From: an uncultured Collinsella sp.
GTDB lineage: Bacteria; Actinomycetota; Coriobacteriia; Coriobacteriales; Coriobacteriaceae
DNA length: 64,000 bases
Reading direction: 5' to 3'
NCBI GenBank assembly: GCA_958413895.1
Contig: CATYVQ010000005.1
Location: 59,307 to 123,306, forward strand
In this document: positions 15,779-25,538 of the stretch, one piece after another
Position numbering within the stretch: the stretch's first letter is position 1
How the letters are laid out: every line of letters begins with the position of its first letter
Translations under genes and position numbers: made by a program
Notes under the pieces: model-generated
What the model saw: only the letters and a program-made list of their open reading frames with translations
What the model was told of the DNA's origin: nothing
Databases searched by the model: none

Positions 15779-16918
15779 TCACTTTACGTCAAACTCCACA
15801 CGATCGAGCTCGGGCACATTGAGGTCGATGAGCTTGCGGGCGACGTGACGGTCGTGTGCCCCAAGCGCCTCGCTTGTCGTCACATGGGCGACAACCTCGC
15901 GCTCGACGATGCCCTCTTCCTCGCCCTCGGCAGCCGAGGTCTCGACGGCGACGGTGTAATCCTTAAAGCCCGGCAGCACCGCGGCAAGTTCGCGCGTAGT
16001 TTCGGTGACGCCATAGCCGTCCTGCACGCCGGCCTGCGCCGAGCCAATGGACCCCGCGGTCATGACGATGCAGGGGATGGTAAAGATCATCGTGCCCACA
16101 ATGATGCGGCGGCGCACCTTGCGTGACAGCTCGTTGACCTCGGCGTCTTCCTCAGCGGTCACAATACCGTCGCCGTTCAGGTCGCGCTTGAGCGGCACGC
16201 GCAAAAGAAGCAGCACGGCTTCGGCAGCCAGCGCGATAAAGACCACGTTGATGCCAAACTCATAAAGCGCCGAGAGAAACAGTGACCCGCTTGCGATGGC
16301 GATGCCGTAGCCCGCCGCGCACAGGGGCGGCATGAGCGCGGTCGCCACGGCCACGCCGGCGATGAGCGTGGCGGGTTCCTGGTCGCGCGAGTTGCCCAGC
16401 CCGCCTGCAAAGCCGCCTGCGAGTGCGACGGTAAGGTCCCAGACGGTGGGTGTCGAGTTGTCGATGATGGCGGCCGTGGTGGTGCCAAGGGGCGAGAGCT
16501 TAAAGTACAGCGTGGACGTGACCAGGCAAAAGGCCATCTGCAGCGCAAGGCTGGCGACGGCTTCGACGGTAATCTCGCGGTCGAGCGTGGCGATGCCGTA
16601 TGCCATGGCAAGGACCGAGCCCATGAGCGGGCAGATGAGCATGGCGCCCACGATGGCGATGTCCGAATCGATATCGAGGCCGATGCTCGCGATCAGCATG
16701 GCGATGATGAGGATGCATAGGTGGGAGCCAGTCAGACGCGCCCCGTTTACAAAACGCTTGCGGATCACGTGATAGGGCGCGCGTCCCTCGCGAATGTTGA
16801 ACGCGCGCTTTAAAAAGCGACCAGCCTGCTCGGCAGCCTCACTATGAGCAGGGCGGATGCCGTGGCGCCGGTGATGGCGTTCGCGTAGTCGCTTGATCTG
16901 TTGTTTGTCGAGTTCCAT
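15779..16918 (-). CDS. DUF389 integral membrane protein
   Basis: 379 residues from the ATG at 16918, preceded by AACGAGGTGG; a longer in-frame extension upstream lacks a ribosome site and is Pro/Arg-rich. After a basic N-terminus come six or so membrane segments carrying the DUF389 (TIGR00341-like) pattern SDIAIVGAMLICPLMGSVLAMAYG and TLIAGVAVATALMPPLCAAGYGIA. The hydrophilic C-terminus lies outside the core. GDGIVTAEEDAEV at about residue 260 resembles an EF-hand-like acidic loop. The function of the family is unknown. Confidence 0.8.
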   Translation of the reverse strand: MELDKQQIKRLRERHHRRHGIRPAHSEAAEQAGRFLKRAFNIREGRAPYHVIRKRFVNGARLTGSHLCILIIAMLIASIGLDIDSDIAIVGAMLICPLMGSVLAMAYGIATLDREITVEAVASLALQMAFCLVTSTLYFKLSPLGTTTAAIIDNSTPTVWDLTVALAGGFAGGLGNSRDQEPATLIAGVAVATALMPPLCAAGYGIAIASGSLFLSALYEFGINVVFIALAAEAVLLLLRVPLKRDLNGDGIVTAEEDAEVNELSRKVRRRIIVGTMIFTIPCIVMTAGSIGSAQAGVQDGYGVTETTRELAAVLPGFKDYTVAVETSAAEGEEEGIVEREVVAHVTTSEALGAHDRHVARKLIDLNVPELDRVEFDVK

Positions 16919-17148
16919 GTCCACCTCGTTCCAGCGCGGTCCGCGCAACGCGCCCGTTGTCCTAACTCTACACCGTGGCGGGCGGGGTGTCTGTTGGATG
17001 CGGAATCCGATGGGGCAGATGACGCGGGGGCAAATGCAAATCATAGGCTCAATTCGATCCCGCAAGAATATGATGCACCAGCTCCTACATATGTGACGAA
17101 ATTGTGAAGCACGAGAGCGTGAATTTCAAAAAATACGCTGGTCGCCAA

Positions 17149-17160
17149 TGTTGCGCAACA
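17149..17160. promoter_or_regulatory. perfect palindrome TGTTGCGCAACA upstream of the surface protein
   Basis: A 12-base perfect palindrome preceded by CAA, 66 bases before the surface-protein start. The identical CAA-plus-palindrome is found 76 bases before the zinc-ribbon gene at 33363. It is a possible operator of an unidentified regulator. The rest of the 16919-17225 gap is AT-richer promoter-like sequence with no other clear feature. Confidence 0.5.
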
Positions 17161-17225
17161 GAATTCAAAAATCGACAGCTACCGTTTGATACGTATGGAT
17201 ACATCCGTGTCAAAGGGAGAAAGCC

Positions 17226-20200
17226 ATGGCAAACTACAGTCCACAACACTTTGAGCCTCGGGCCAAGGCCGTCAACGTCAAGGGCGTTGCCAACCGCGCC
17301 GTCGCAACCGTTTTGACGGCGGGCCTCATCGCTCAGCCGCTCATGTCGCCGCTGGCGGCAATCGCTGCACCGTCAACCGATAACGGCGATTCTGTTCAGG
17401 GGGGGGGTAGTTCTGTAGAGAATACCGTTGCCGCCGGTAACCAAGCGGTCGTAAAGACGGCTGCCCAGCTGGCCGAGGAGTCGGCAAAGCAGCTCAAGGA
17501 CGCTCAGGCCGCCTACGATGCCGCCCAGAAGAAGGCCGACGCGGCGGGTCAGTCTCAAAAGCAGGCTCAGCAGCAAAAGGATCAGGCCTCGCAGGCCGTG
17601 ACCGATAACGCCGCCGAGCAGAACGAGGCCGAGGTAGCCGCGCTCCAGGAGAAGATTGACGAGCTCAAAGCCGCCGTCGAAAAGACCGAGCAGCAGCAGA
17701 AGAAGCTGGGCGACCTGAACGATCAGCTCGATCAAGCCAACAAGAGTGTCGAGGATAAGACCCAGGCGCTCAAGGACGCCAAGGCAAAGCAGGATGAGGC
17801 CAAGAAGGCCCTCGATGATGCCCAGGCCAAGCTCGAGGCCATGGGTATGGACGAGTACGAGGCCGCCAAGAAGGCCGTCGAGGACGCACAGGCAAAGCTC
17901 GATGACGCCAATAAGGCCGTTGCTACTGCACAGGCCAATCTGGACCAGGCCAAGGCTGCCGAGGCTAGCGCCCAGCAGGAAAAGAAGGACACTGAGGCCG
18001 CTCTGACGACTGCCCAGGCCAAGAAGCAGGAGACTGCCGCTGCGCTCGCAGCCGCAACCACCGCGCGCGATAACGCCCAGCAGAAGTTCAACCAGGCGCA
18101 GGCCGCGCTCGATGCTGCCGTCTCGGGTACGGGTGTCGACCTGAGTGCGCTTGAGGCCGCCAAGATCGCTGCTGCTGGTGAGCTCAAGACCGCGCAGGCG
18201 GAGCTCAATGCCGCGACGGATGTCGACGCTACCGCCCAGGCGAACCTGCAGGCGGCCCAGAATACCGCCACCGCCGCGCAGGAGAAGGCCAACGCCGCCA
18301 ACGCTGCCGTGGCATCTGCCCAGTCTGCATACGATGCGGCAAACAAGGAGTACAAGGACGCGGCCAGTAAGCGTGACGCCGCGAAGACGGCATACGAGCA
18401 GGCCCAGCAGACCGAGGCCGACAAGAAGGCGGAGTACGACCGTCTCGTCGAGATCCGTCAGCAGAAGCACAACGAGTTCAATCAGGCTCGTGCTGAAGTA
18501 ACCGATGCGAAAAATGCATACGATGCCGCAACCGCCGAGGTCGAGAAGCTTAACCAGCAGATTGCCGACCTCAAGTCGAACATGACCGTAGACCAGAATG
18601 TAATCAGCCAGGGCATGTTCGGCTTCATGAACTACATCATCGGCGGCAGCCAGTTCACAGCCACGCAGAAAAAGAACGCCCAGGAAGCCGTATCGATGCT
18701 GACCGGTGCCGCTGACAAGGCCGAATGGTATGACCAGTACGTCGATCATGACATGTCTCGCGACACCAACCCGCTCTCCCTGGAGCAGATGCGCAACGCC
18801 TTGACATATCTCGACACCCAGAACAACCTCCGCAAGGCGAACGGCCAGTCGGCGCTCAGCGTCAGCCTCCGCATGACTGCGGCAGCCGCCCTTAATGTAT
18901 CATATTCATCGAACATCTGGGGACACTCGGGCTGCTACTGGGACAATGGAGAAAATCTTGCCGGCGGCGGCGGCGCATATACCGGCGGCGAGACCGAGGA
19001 TACGCTTGGCTGGCCATATACCGGTCTCTACACTCAGGAAAAAGAGGCATTCGATAAGTACGTCGAAAAGAATAGTGACCTTGGAAACCATCGATATGAT
19101 TCCTACTATATCTACCAGCACTACAGCAGCATCTACCATGAGTGCGGGCACTATCTCAACATCATCGATGCCGGCACGAAGGCTATCGGCATCGCGACCG
19201 GTAGCGGTAAGAACACCGATTCCGAGGTAACAATCTTCGATTACAGCTCTTTTGACAGTGAGGCTGATTTCACTGTCTCCGAGTTCAAGAAGCTCCTGAA
19301 CGACTACATCGATTCCGCATACAACGCAGGCGGCACGCAGGAGCAGAAGGAGCAGCTGAAGCAGCTGCAGAATAAGCTGGCAGAAGCGCAGAAGAACTTC
19401 GGGACTGCTGGATCGGCTTATTCTAACGCATTGGATAAGCAAGAAAGCGCGCGCGACGCCTATACCGCGGCCGACACTAACGCGAACACCGCCAAGGGCG
19501 AGTACGAGAAGGCTAAGTCCGGCACCGCCGCCGCGAAGACGGCATACGACGCCGCGAAGGACGCACTCGGCGGAATCGACATCGAGTCCCTCAAGCAGAA
19601 CCTCGATGCCGCCAAGGCCGAGGCCGCTACTGCCCAGGCGGCTCTCGATAAGGCAAACGCCACGCTTGCTGACAGCAAGACGAAGGCAGCCGAGGCCGCT
19701 GCTCACAAGGCGAAGGTTCGCAGCGCCCGCGATGCCGCCCAAGCGGGCCTTGCGAATAAGCAGGGCTCGCTTGACGAGGCAAAGAAGGCCGACGATGCCG
19801 CCCAGGCTGGTGTAGACAAGGCCCAGGCCGCAGATGTCCAGGCCGCGACTGCTCTTTTGGACGCCAAGCAGGCGGTTGCCGCCAAGGCGCAGGCCCTGTC
19901 CGACGCACAGGAGAAGGCCAAGGCCGCCGAGGGCGAGCTTGCCACCGCAAACAAGGCCTTCGAGCGCTTCGCCGGCGCCCAGAAGGCGGTCGACGACGCC
20001 AAGGCCGCCTATGACGCCGCCGTCGCCGGTGTCGCCGATGCCCAGAAGCAGCTCGAGGCCGCCAACGAAGCCGTCGTCGATGCGAACCTCGATATCTTCA
20101 AGGCCAAGGCAGAGCTTGCCAACGACGAGGCACTCAAGGCCGATCTTGAGGCTGTCGATCACAAGGCATCCCTTGCCGCGGGCACGACGGGCAACGAGAA

Positions 20201-20594
20201 GCTGGTCAAGCTGAACGCTGCCTACGCTCGCTATAAGGCTGCCGTCGATGCCGTCGCTGGTCTCAAGGCTGCTTTGAGCGATGCCGATGCCAAGCTGTCC
20301 GATGCCAACGACGCCTATGCCGCCGCGCTGGCCGAGCTTGGCGATGCCAAGGACGCACTGGCTGCCGCACAGGCCGAGTACGACAAGTACCACCCCAAGG
20401 CCGAGCCGCAGGCCAAGCCTCAGGTTGCGCAGGCTGCTGCAAAGGCCCCCGTTGCCAAGAAACAGGCTGCGCCTGCCGCGCTCGCCCAGACTGGCGACAA
20501 TTCCGCTCTTGCGGGCGAGGTGTTCGTCATCGGCGGTATCACTCTCGTGGCCGCTGGTGTGACGCTGAGCGATCGTCGTCGCAAGCAGATGTAG
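17226..20594 (+). CDS. LAQTG-anchored coiled-coil surface protein with CAP domain
   Basis: 1122 residues. A signal peptide (about 1-48, ending PLAAIAAP) precedes a Gly/Ser stretch encoded across a run of nine G (17399-17407). Residues about 75-460 and 700-1050 are Ala/Lys/Glu/Asp-rich heptad coiled coil with AKLDDANKA-type repeats. Between them (about 470-690) is a CAP/SCP domain with GHSGCYWDNGENLAGG and HECGHYLNIIDAGTKAIGIA. The end is LAQTG (1086-1090), a hydrophobic span and DRRRKQM, a sortase signal. It is predicted to be wall-linked and probably mediates adhesion or spacing; the role of the CAP domain is unknown. AAGGGAGAAAG precedes the ATG. Confidence 0.88.
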   Translation: MANYSPQHFEPRAKAVNVKGVANRAVATVLTAGLIAQPLMSPLAAIAAPSTDNGDSVQGGGSSVENTVAAGNQAVVKTAAQLAEESAKQLKDAQAAYDAAQKKADAAGQSQKQAQQQKDQASQAVTDNAAEQNEAEVAALQEKIDELKAAVEKTEQQQKKLGDLNDQLDQANKSVEDKTQALKDAKAKQDEAKKALDDAQAKLEAMGMDEYEAAKKAVEDAQAKLDDANKAVATAQANLDQAKAAEASAQQEKKDTEAALTTAQAKKQETAAALAAATTARDNAQQKFNQAQAALDAAVSGTGVDLSALEAAKIAAAGELKTAQAELNAATDVDATAQANLQAAQNTATAAQEKANAANAAVASAQSAYDAANKEYKDAASKRDAAKTAYEQAQQTEADKKAEYDRLVEIRQQKHNEFNQARAEVTDAKNAYDAATAEVEKLNQQIADLKSNMTVDQNVISQGMFGFMNYIIGGSQFTATQKKNAQEAVSMLTGAADKAEWYDQYVDHDMSRDTNPLSLEQMRNALTYLDTQNNLRKANGQSALSVSLRMTAAAALNVSYSSNIWGHSGCYWDNGENLAGGGGAYTGGETEDTLGWPYTGLYTQEKEAFDKYVEKNSDLGNHRYDSYYIYQHYSSIYHECGHYLNIIDAGTKAIGIATGSGKNTDSEVTIFDYSSFDSEADFTVSEFKKLLNDYIDSAYNAGGTQEQKEQLKQLQNKLAEAQKNFGTAGSAYSNALDKQESARDAYTAADTNANTAKGEYEKAKSGTAAAKTAYDAAKDALGGIDIESLKQNLDAAKAEAATAQAALDKANATLADSKTKAAEAAAHKAKVRSARDAAQAGLANKQGSLDEAKKADDAAQAGVDKAQAADVQAATALLDAKQAVAAKAQALSDAQEKAKAAEGELATANKAFERFAGAQKAVDDAKAAYDAAVAGVADAQKQLEAANEAVVDANLDIFKAKAELANDEALKADLEAVDHKASLAAGTTGNEKLVKLNAAYARYKAAVDAVAGLKAALSDADAKLSDANDAYAAALAELGDAKDALAAAQAEYDKYHPKAEPQAKPQVAQAAAKAPVAKKQAAPAALAQTGDNSALAGEVFVIGGITLVAAGVTLSDRRRKQM

Positions 20595-20663
20595 CGTTTC
20601 GAGCGTAGTTTCTGCAACGAACTTCAATTCATAACGGGACCGTCTCGTTAGCCAAACGATAAG

Positions 20664-20698
20664 GCCGGCGCGCTGTTAAACGCAGCGCGCCGGCTTTT
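20664..20698 (+). terminator. terminator of the surface-protein gene
   Basis: GCCGGCGCGCTG pairs with CAGCGCGCCGGC around a short loop, followed by TTTTCTTTG. Confidence 0.88.
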
Positions 20699-20713
20699 CT
20701 TTGTTTCGATATC

Positions 20714-20753
20714 AAAAAGCCCGGTCAGCAGCCGCAAAAGCTGCCGACCGGGC
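20714..20753 (-). terminator. terminator of the OPT transporter gene
   Basis: Minus strand: GCCCGGTCGGCAGC pairs with GCTGCTGACCGGGC, followed by TTTTTGATATC. Convergent with the terminator at 20664. Confidence 0.88.
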
Positions 20754-20794
20754 AAGCCGTAGGCAATATGGTTGCTGTCGAGCAGCTGCTCGAC

Positions 20795-22498
20795 TTAGCC
20801 CAGCAGGCTCAAGCCCACGGAGACAAACGCCAGGATAACGCCGACGATGGACTCGCCGCCGAGCAGGCCGCTGGCGACAACCAGGCCCTGCTCTTGGAAG
20901 GCGGCGTCCTTGGCAGCCCTCTCCTCGTCAGAAAGACCAGCGGTGGCGTCGCGGTGGGCGGACCACTTGTCGTAGGCGAGCTTGACGCAGGAGCCCAAGA
21001 AGGCCGTGAGCGACATGTAGAACGGCAGGTACACGCCTAGGCCGATCATCATAGCCGGAATGCCGAGCCAGTACATGACGATGCCGGCGATAAAGCCGCC
21101 AACGAACCACGGCACGCTCGGGATACCCGAGACCATGGTGGCGACCACACTTGCCTGCGCGGCAACGAAGCTCTTGTCGGGACCAAAGGCGTCCGGACCA
21201 TAGGCGGTGACGAGCGCGACCATGACGGCGGCGGCGACCAAGGCGCCCACGATGCCGCCGATGGCCTGGCCGATCCACTGTGCGCGCGGGTTGGTGCCCA
21301 GCACGGCACCGGCCTTAAAGTCGTTCATGACGTCGCCCGCAAGGCCGCACGCCACGGCTACGATGCCGGCGATAAAGAACAGCTTGACCTGAGCGATCTG
21401 TGCGAAGGCAGCCACGATGAGCATAACGATGAGGCCAAAGATCTCCATGGGGTCGATGCCCGTCTGGCCGCAGCTCTGTGCGCTCATGATGGTGGTGACA
21501 AAGGTGAACAGCGTCACGATGACGGCCGGAACGGGGCCAAGGTCAAGCACGATGGCGACGATCACGGCGATGGCGGCGGCGCCCAGGCCGATGATGCCGG
21601 CGTCGAGCTTAAGGGAGCCCGAGATGAGCGACTGCTCGTCGGTGTCGGTGGAGCTGTCGGCGGCAAGACCGCGGACGATACCGGCGACCTGTGGCAGGAT
21701 GTCCTTGAGGACGACGGCGACGCCAAAGCCCATCATGAGGCCCATGCCCAGGGACTTGACGATGCCCTGCGCAGTCACAACGTCGAACAGACCGGCAGCG
21801 GTGCCGCCCACGATGATGCCAAAGTTGCCCAGCAGGGCGCCGGCAAACCAGAAGGCGACCGGGGCGAAGCCCACGAGGAAGCCGACGGAGAGCAGCATGG
21901 GCGAGTTGTAGATACCAAAGGTCACGCCGGGGATGTTGAGCGTGCACAGCATGCTGGGCACCACGCCCAGGGCATCGCGCAGCACGCTATAGATGCCGGC
22001 GATGGCCATAGAGCCAAAGAGCTGCTTGCCGGTCTTGCCGCCAGCCTCGGTCGCGCGCAAAGTCTGAGCTGCGGCGTTGCCGGTGGGGAACTCCAACGCG
22101 GCATCCACGATAAAGTGACGGTGGATGAGCGCGGTGGCCAGCAGGCCCAGGATGGTGCCGGCGAGTGCCACGATAAACATGTCGAGCCAGCTGATCTGGT
22201 CGGCATAGCCCAGCATCCAGGCGCCCGGGATGGTAAACGCCAGACCGCCGGCGACCATGGCGCCTGCGGACATGATGGTGTGGGTGACGTTGGCCTCGTT
22301 GAGGCTGGCATTGCCCATGAGCTTAAGGAAGAACAGCGAGATGACGGCAGCGAAGACGATCGGCCAGGGGAGTGCGCCCATCTTGAGGGCGGTGTAGGCC
22401 GAGCTTGCCGTGATAATCACGCAGCCAAGGACGCCGATGACGACGCCGCGCAGCGTGAGTTGCCCGCGCATCGAGGCGCGGTTCGAGGGATTGCTCAT
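20795..22498 (-). CDS. OPT-family oligopeptide transporter
   Basis: 567 residues from the ATG at 22498 (AAAGGAGTTCTAT upstream). Proton-coupled inner-membrane carrier of the OPT superfamily with about fourteen membrane segments. Family stretches include LTLRGVVIGVLGCVIITASSAYTALKMGALPWPIVFA, ALEFPTGNAAAQTLRATEAGG and GMGLMMGFGVAVVLKDILP. The clusters ASLNEANVTHTIMSAG and FVTTIMSAQSCGQTGIDPMEIFG are also seen. It probably imports small peptides; the substrate is not readable. It is a single gene with its own terminator, convergent with the surface protein. Confidence 0.88.
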   Translation of the reverse strand: MSNPSNRASMRGQLTLRGVVIGVLGCVIITASSAYTALKMGALPWPIVFAAVISLFFLKLMGNASLNEANVTHTIMSAGAMVAGGLAFTIPGAWMLGYADQISWLDMFIVALAGTILGLLATALIHRHFIVDAALEFPTGNAAAQTLRATEAGGKTGKQLFGSMAIAGIYSVLRDALGVVPSMLCTLNIPGVTFGIYNSPMLLSVGFLVGFAPVAFWFAGALLGNFGIIVGGTAAGLFDVVTAQGIVKSLGMGLMMGFGVAVVLKDILPQVAGIVRGLAADSSTDTDEQSLISGSLKLDAGIIGLGAAAIAVIVAIVLDLGPVPAVIVTLFTFVTTIMSAQSCGQTGIDPMEIFGLIVMLIVAAFAQIAQVKLFFIAGIVAVACGLAGDVMNDFKAGAVLGTNPRAQWIGQAIGGIVGALVAAAVMVALVTAYGPDAFGPDKSFVAAQASVVATMVSGIPSVPWFVGGFIAGIVMYWLGIPAMMIGLGVYLPFYMSLTAFLGSCVKLAYDKWSAHRDATAGLSDEERAAKDAAFQEQGLVVASGLLGGESIVGVILAFVSVGLSLLG

Positions 22499-22690
22499 AT
22501 AGAACTCCTTTGCGTATATCCGCTTCCCCCGCAAGCGCCGCTACGGATACGGCGCGGGAAGTCGGGTTACCAAGGGCCGCCGCGTGAGCTCGCGCACGAC
22601 CGCGCACCAGTATAGCCGCAAGCTAGTCATTTTGGGATGACTGGTTTAGGTAGGGGATATACTGCTGGGCAGACGAAAGGAGCGCCGACG

Positions 22691-23542
22691 ATGCTTAATG
22701 GGTGCGCATATATATTGACGGTCGACGTGGGTAACACGTTCATTCGCTTTGGCCTGTTTGCCGAGGATTCGGCCGCGGCGCAGGAGTGCCCGCTTGCGAC
22801 GTGCGAGATCACGACGCCGTCGAGCATTACGGCAGACGAAGCGCGTATGCGTCTCGCTCAAGTCATGGCCGCGCTGGCGGCTGATGCGGGCATGCCCGGC
22901 GCGCTCGTGCCCACGGCGGCCGTGCTGAGCTGCGTGGTGCCGGCGCTCGAACGCCCATGGAAGGCGGCGCTTTCCCGTACTTGCACGGGACGCGTGCTCA
23001 CCGTGGGGCCGGGCCTCAAGACCGGCATGCCCGTGCACTACGACGACCCGGCCGAGATCGGCCCCGACCGCATTGCCGATGCCGTGGCGGCACGCGCCGT
23101 CTACGGCTCTCCCTGTATCGTGATCGACCTGGGTACGACGACCAATATCGAGGTCATCGACGCGCACGGTACCTTTGTGGGCGGCGTCATCGCGCCGGGT
23201 CTGGCGCTCGGCGCCCGCTCGCTTTCGGCTGCTGCGGCGCGTTTGCCTCAGGTCGAGCCTTCGGCGCCAACGCACGTCATCGGCCGCAACACGCGCGAGG
23301 CCATGCGTTCGGGCGTGGTCTTGGGCGAGGTAGCCCGCATCGACGGCATGCTCGACATGGTGCTTGCCGAGATGCGCGCGACCAAGGCGGCGGGGGAGGA
23401 TGGCGTGCCCATCGTCATTACCGGCGACGATGCCGAGGCGCTCGCGGCGTTGGTCGGCCACAGTCTGACGGTAGATGACGCACTGACGCTGCGGGGTCTC
23501 GCCGAGCTCTACCGCATCAACCAAAAGCCCCGCCGCGTGTAA
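22691..23542 (+). CDS. coaX: type III pantothenate kinase
   Basis: 283 residues from the ATG at 22691 (GAAAGGAG upstream). It phosphorylates pantothenate in the first step of CoA synthesis, in the cytosol. The ASKHA fold is visible: phosphate-1 loop DVGNTFIRFGLF, the substrate motif GPDRIADAVAA, phosphate-2 VIDLGTTTNIEVID followed by GGVIAPGLALGARSLSAAAARLP, and a C-terminal VITGDDAEAL. Length is slightly above the usual 255-265. It is followed 84 bases later by the dCMP deaminase gene. Confidence 0.9.
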   Translation: MLNGCAYILTVDVGNTFIRFGLFAEDSAAAQECPLATCEITTPSSITADEARMRLAQVMAALAADAGMPGALVPTAAVLSCVVPALERPWKAALSRTCTGRVLTVGPGLKTGMPVHYDDPAEIGPDRIADAVAARAVYGSPCIVIDLGTTTNIEVIDAHGTFVGGVIAPGLALGARSLSAAAARLPQVEPSAPTHVIGRNTREAMRSGVVLGEVARIDGMLDMVLAEMRATKAAGEDGVPIVITGDDAEALAALVGHSLTVDDALTLRGLAELYRINQKPRRV

Positions 23543-23626
23543 AAGTGAGGGCGCCGGTGGGACAAACGCCTCCACCTTTCACCTGCTACAATGGGTCAAA
23601 CTATTGCGATTACGGAGGTGTCTGCC

Positions 23627-24151
23627 ATGTCGGACGATCTTCATCAAACTTCGTCAGGCAAGCGCCTGGACGTCATTAGCTGGGACGAGTTCTTTATGAG
23701 CGTGGCCATCGCCGCGCAGCGCCGCAGCAAGGACCCCAATACGCAGGTGGGTGCGTGCATCGCCAGCACCAACCACCGCATCCTTTCGGTGGGCTACAAC
23801 GGTACGCCCTCGGCGCTCAACGACGACTTTTTCCCGTGGGGTACGAGCGACGACCCGCTGCAGGACAAGCACAACTACGTGGTCCATGCCGAGGCCAACG
23901 CCGTGCTCAACTACCGTGGCTCGCTCAAGGATCTCGAGGGTTCCACGGTCTACGTTACGCTGTTCCCGTGCCACGACTGCGCCAAGATCCTGGCGCAGGT
24001 GGGCGTGGGCGAGGTCGTCTACCTGGACAACAAGTACGCCGACACTGATGATGGACGCATCAGCCGCCGCATCCTCGACTCCTGTGGCATCAGCTACCGC
24101 CAGGTTATCGTCGATGTTCACATCGGCACCGAGGGGCAGGCTCAGCAGTAG
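23627..24151 (+). CDS. dCMP deaminase-family protein
   Basis: 174 residues from the ATG at 23627 (ACGGAGGTG upstream). Zinc-dependent deaminase making dUMP from dCMP for thymidylate synthesis, or the closely related ComEB. The zinc site is HAEANAVLNY (His, catalytic Glu) and PCHDCAKIL (two Cys). SWDEFFMSVAIAAQRRSKDPNTQVGA and the GYNGTPSALNDDFFPWG insertion are typical of dCMP deaminases. Its neighbours do not add to its function. Confidence 0.88.
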   Translation: MSDDLHQTSSGKRLDVISWDEFFMSVAIAAQRRSKDPNTQVGACIASTNHRILSVGYNGTPSALNDDFFPWGTSDDPLQDKHNYVVHAEANAVLNYRGSLKDLEGSTVYVTLFPCHDCAKILAQVGVGEVVYLDNKYADTDDGRISRRILDSCGISYRQVIVDVHIGTEGQAQQ

Positions 24152-24321
24152 CTCGTGGCAACGCCAGCTGGCGGCAAAACAGCCAAAAGAGACCCGTCCC
24201 AAATTGACCGCTCGTGAAAGTCGTGTCCGCACGCATGGCTGGCGCCTAAGCGGGTACATGGCTGTAGTAACATAGCCCCTGTCCGCGGGCGCGCCCGCGT
24301 AATTGTGAGAAAGGAGCCCCT

Positions 24322-24600
24322 GTGGCTGTTAACGAAGAGCTGCTTAAGAAGGTTCTTGAAGAGATTCGCCCCAACCTGCAGGCCGACGGCGGCGATATGG
24401 AGTATGTGGGCGTTGACGACGAGGGCGTCGTCCAGCTTGAGCTTCAGGGCGCCTGCGCCGGCTGCCCTATGAGCGCACTGACCCTGTCCATGGGTATCGA
24501 GCGCATCCTGAAGGAGCATGTGCCCGGCGTTACCCGTGTTGAGCAGATCAATGCCTCCGGCGAGACCGACGACCTGTACGACGAGTACGCGCCGTTCTAA
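24322..24600 (+). CDS. NifU-like C-terminal domain protein (Fe-S scaffold)
   Basis: 92 residues with a GTG start (AAAGGAG upstream). It consists of the NifU C-terminal/Nfu domain only: EEIRPNLQADGGDMEYVGV and the cluster-binding CxxC in GACAGCPMSALTLSMGIERILKE. Such proteins carry or transfer iron-sulfur clusters in the cytosol. The acidic C-terminus is short. It is monocistronic, with a hairpin downstream. The 170 bases before it hold a GCGGGCGCGCCCGC palindrome but no gene. Confidence 0.9.
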   Translation: MAVNEELLKKVLEEIRPNLQADGGDMEYVGVDDEGVVQLELQGACAGCPMSALTLSMGIERILKEHVPGVTRVEQINASGETDDLYDEYAPF

Positions 24601-24649
24601 GATGCGAAGGCTGCGGACGGCATACTCCGCATAGACGTTACGCCCAAAT

Positions 24650-24684
24650 ATGCGGCTGCGAGCGCAAGGCCCGCGGCCGCATTT
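24650..24684 (+). terminator. hairpin after the NifU-like gene
   Basis: ATGCGGCTGCG pairs with CGCGGCCGCAT, followed by TTTG. Likely terminator; a weak T-run follows. Confidence 0.6.
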
Positions 24685-24709
24685 GTATGTAGGGAGTAGG
24701 AGGGTCGAC

Positions 24710-25531
24710 ATGCTCAACGACTTCTACCATATGCTTGATCCTGTCGCGATCTCGGCGGGCCCCATCACCATCTACTGGTACGGCCTGGCCTACGTGGTCG
24801 GCGCTCTGCTCACGGCGGTCGTCATGTACCGCACACAGCGTCGCTGGGGCTTTAACATCACGATTGACGACCTGACGAGTGTCGTGGTCGGCGTGGTCTT
24901 TGGCCTAATTATCGGTGCGCGCCTGTTCTACGTCGTCTTTTATGGTGATGGCTACTACTGGGCGCACCCGCTCGAGATCTTTGCCACCAACGAGGGCGGC
25001 ATGAGCTTCCATGGCGGCTTGGTGGGCGGCATTATCGGCGGCATCATCGTGTGCCGCATGTATAAGCTCGATGCCTGGACTTTGGCAGATCTTGCCGTCA
25101 TAGGCGCGCCGCTGGCCTTGTGCCTGGGCCGTTGTGCCAACTTTGTCAATGGTGAGCTGTGGGGCAAGCCGACCGATCTGCCCTGGGGCGTGGTCTTCGG
25201 TGGCACCGCGGGGGATATGCCGCGTCACCCCTCCCAGCTCTACGAGGCATTTCTTGAGGGCATCGTGCTTTTTTGCATTCTGCAGGTGCTCAGCCGCAAA
25301 AAGCCGCTACTGCCCCAGGGCACGTTTATGGGCGTGTTTGTGATGGGTTACGGCATCGTCCGCTTCCTCATTGAGTTTGTGCGTGTGCCCGATGCGCAGC
25401 TGGGCTATCTGCTGGGCGGCGTCATCACCATGGGTCAGCTGCTGAGCCTGCCGCTCGTAATCGCGGGCCTGGCGCTCGTCATCTTTGCTCGTTGCCGCAA
25501 CCAGCCCCAGCGCATCTACCTCGACGCCTAA
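24710..25531 (+). CDS. lgt: prolipoprotein diacylglyceryl transferase
   Basis: 273 residues from the ATG at 24710 (AGGAGGG upstream). Inner-membrane enzyme that moves diacylglycerol from phosphatidylglycerol to the lipobox Cys of prolipoproteins, such as the binding protein at 1417. It has seven membrane segments, IYWYGLAYVVGA near the start, the conserved MSFHGGLVGGIIGG stretch, the signature GRCANFVNGELWGKPTD, and RHPSQLYEAFLEG. The C-terminal part has GYGIVRFLIEFVRVPD. Two REP-like palindromes follow. Confidence 0.93.
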   Translation: MLNDFYHMLDPVAISAGPITIYWYGLAYVVGALLTAVVMYRTQRRWGFNITIDDLTSVVVGVVFGLIIGARLFYVVFYGDGYYWAHPLEIFATNEGGMSFHGGLVGGIIGGIIVCRMYKLDAWTLADLAVIGAPLALCLGRCANFVNGELWGKPTDLPWGVVFGGTAGDMPRHPSQLYEAFLEGIVLFCILQVLSRKKPLLPQGTFMGVFVMGYGIVRFLIEFVRVPDAQLGYLLGGVITMGQLLSLPLVIAGLALVIFARCRNQPQRIYLDA

Positions 25532-25538
25532 CCACCAA

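Noticed and set aside
18906..20627. Leu/Gly-rich minus-strand open frames opposite the surface protein
   Set aside because: They are the antisense of Ala/Lys coiled-coil codons and only imitate membrane proteins.
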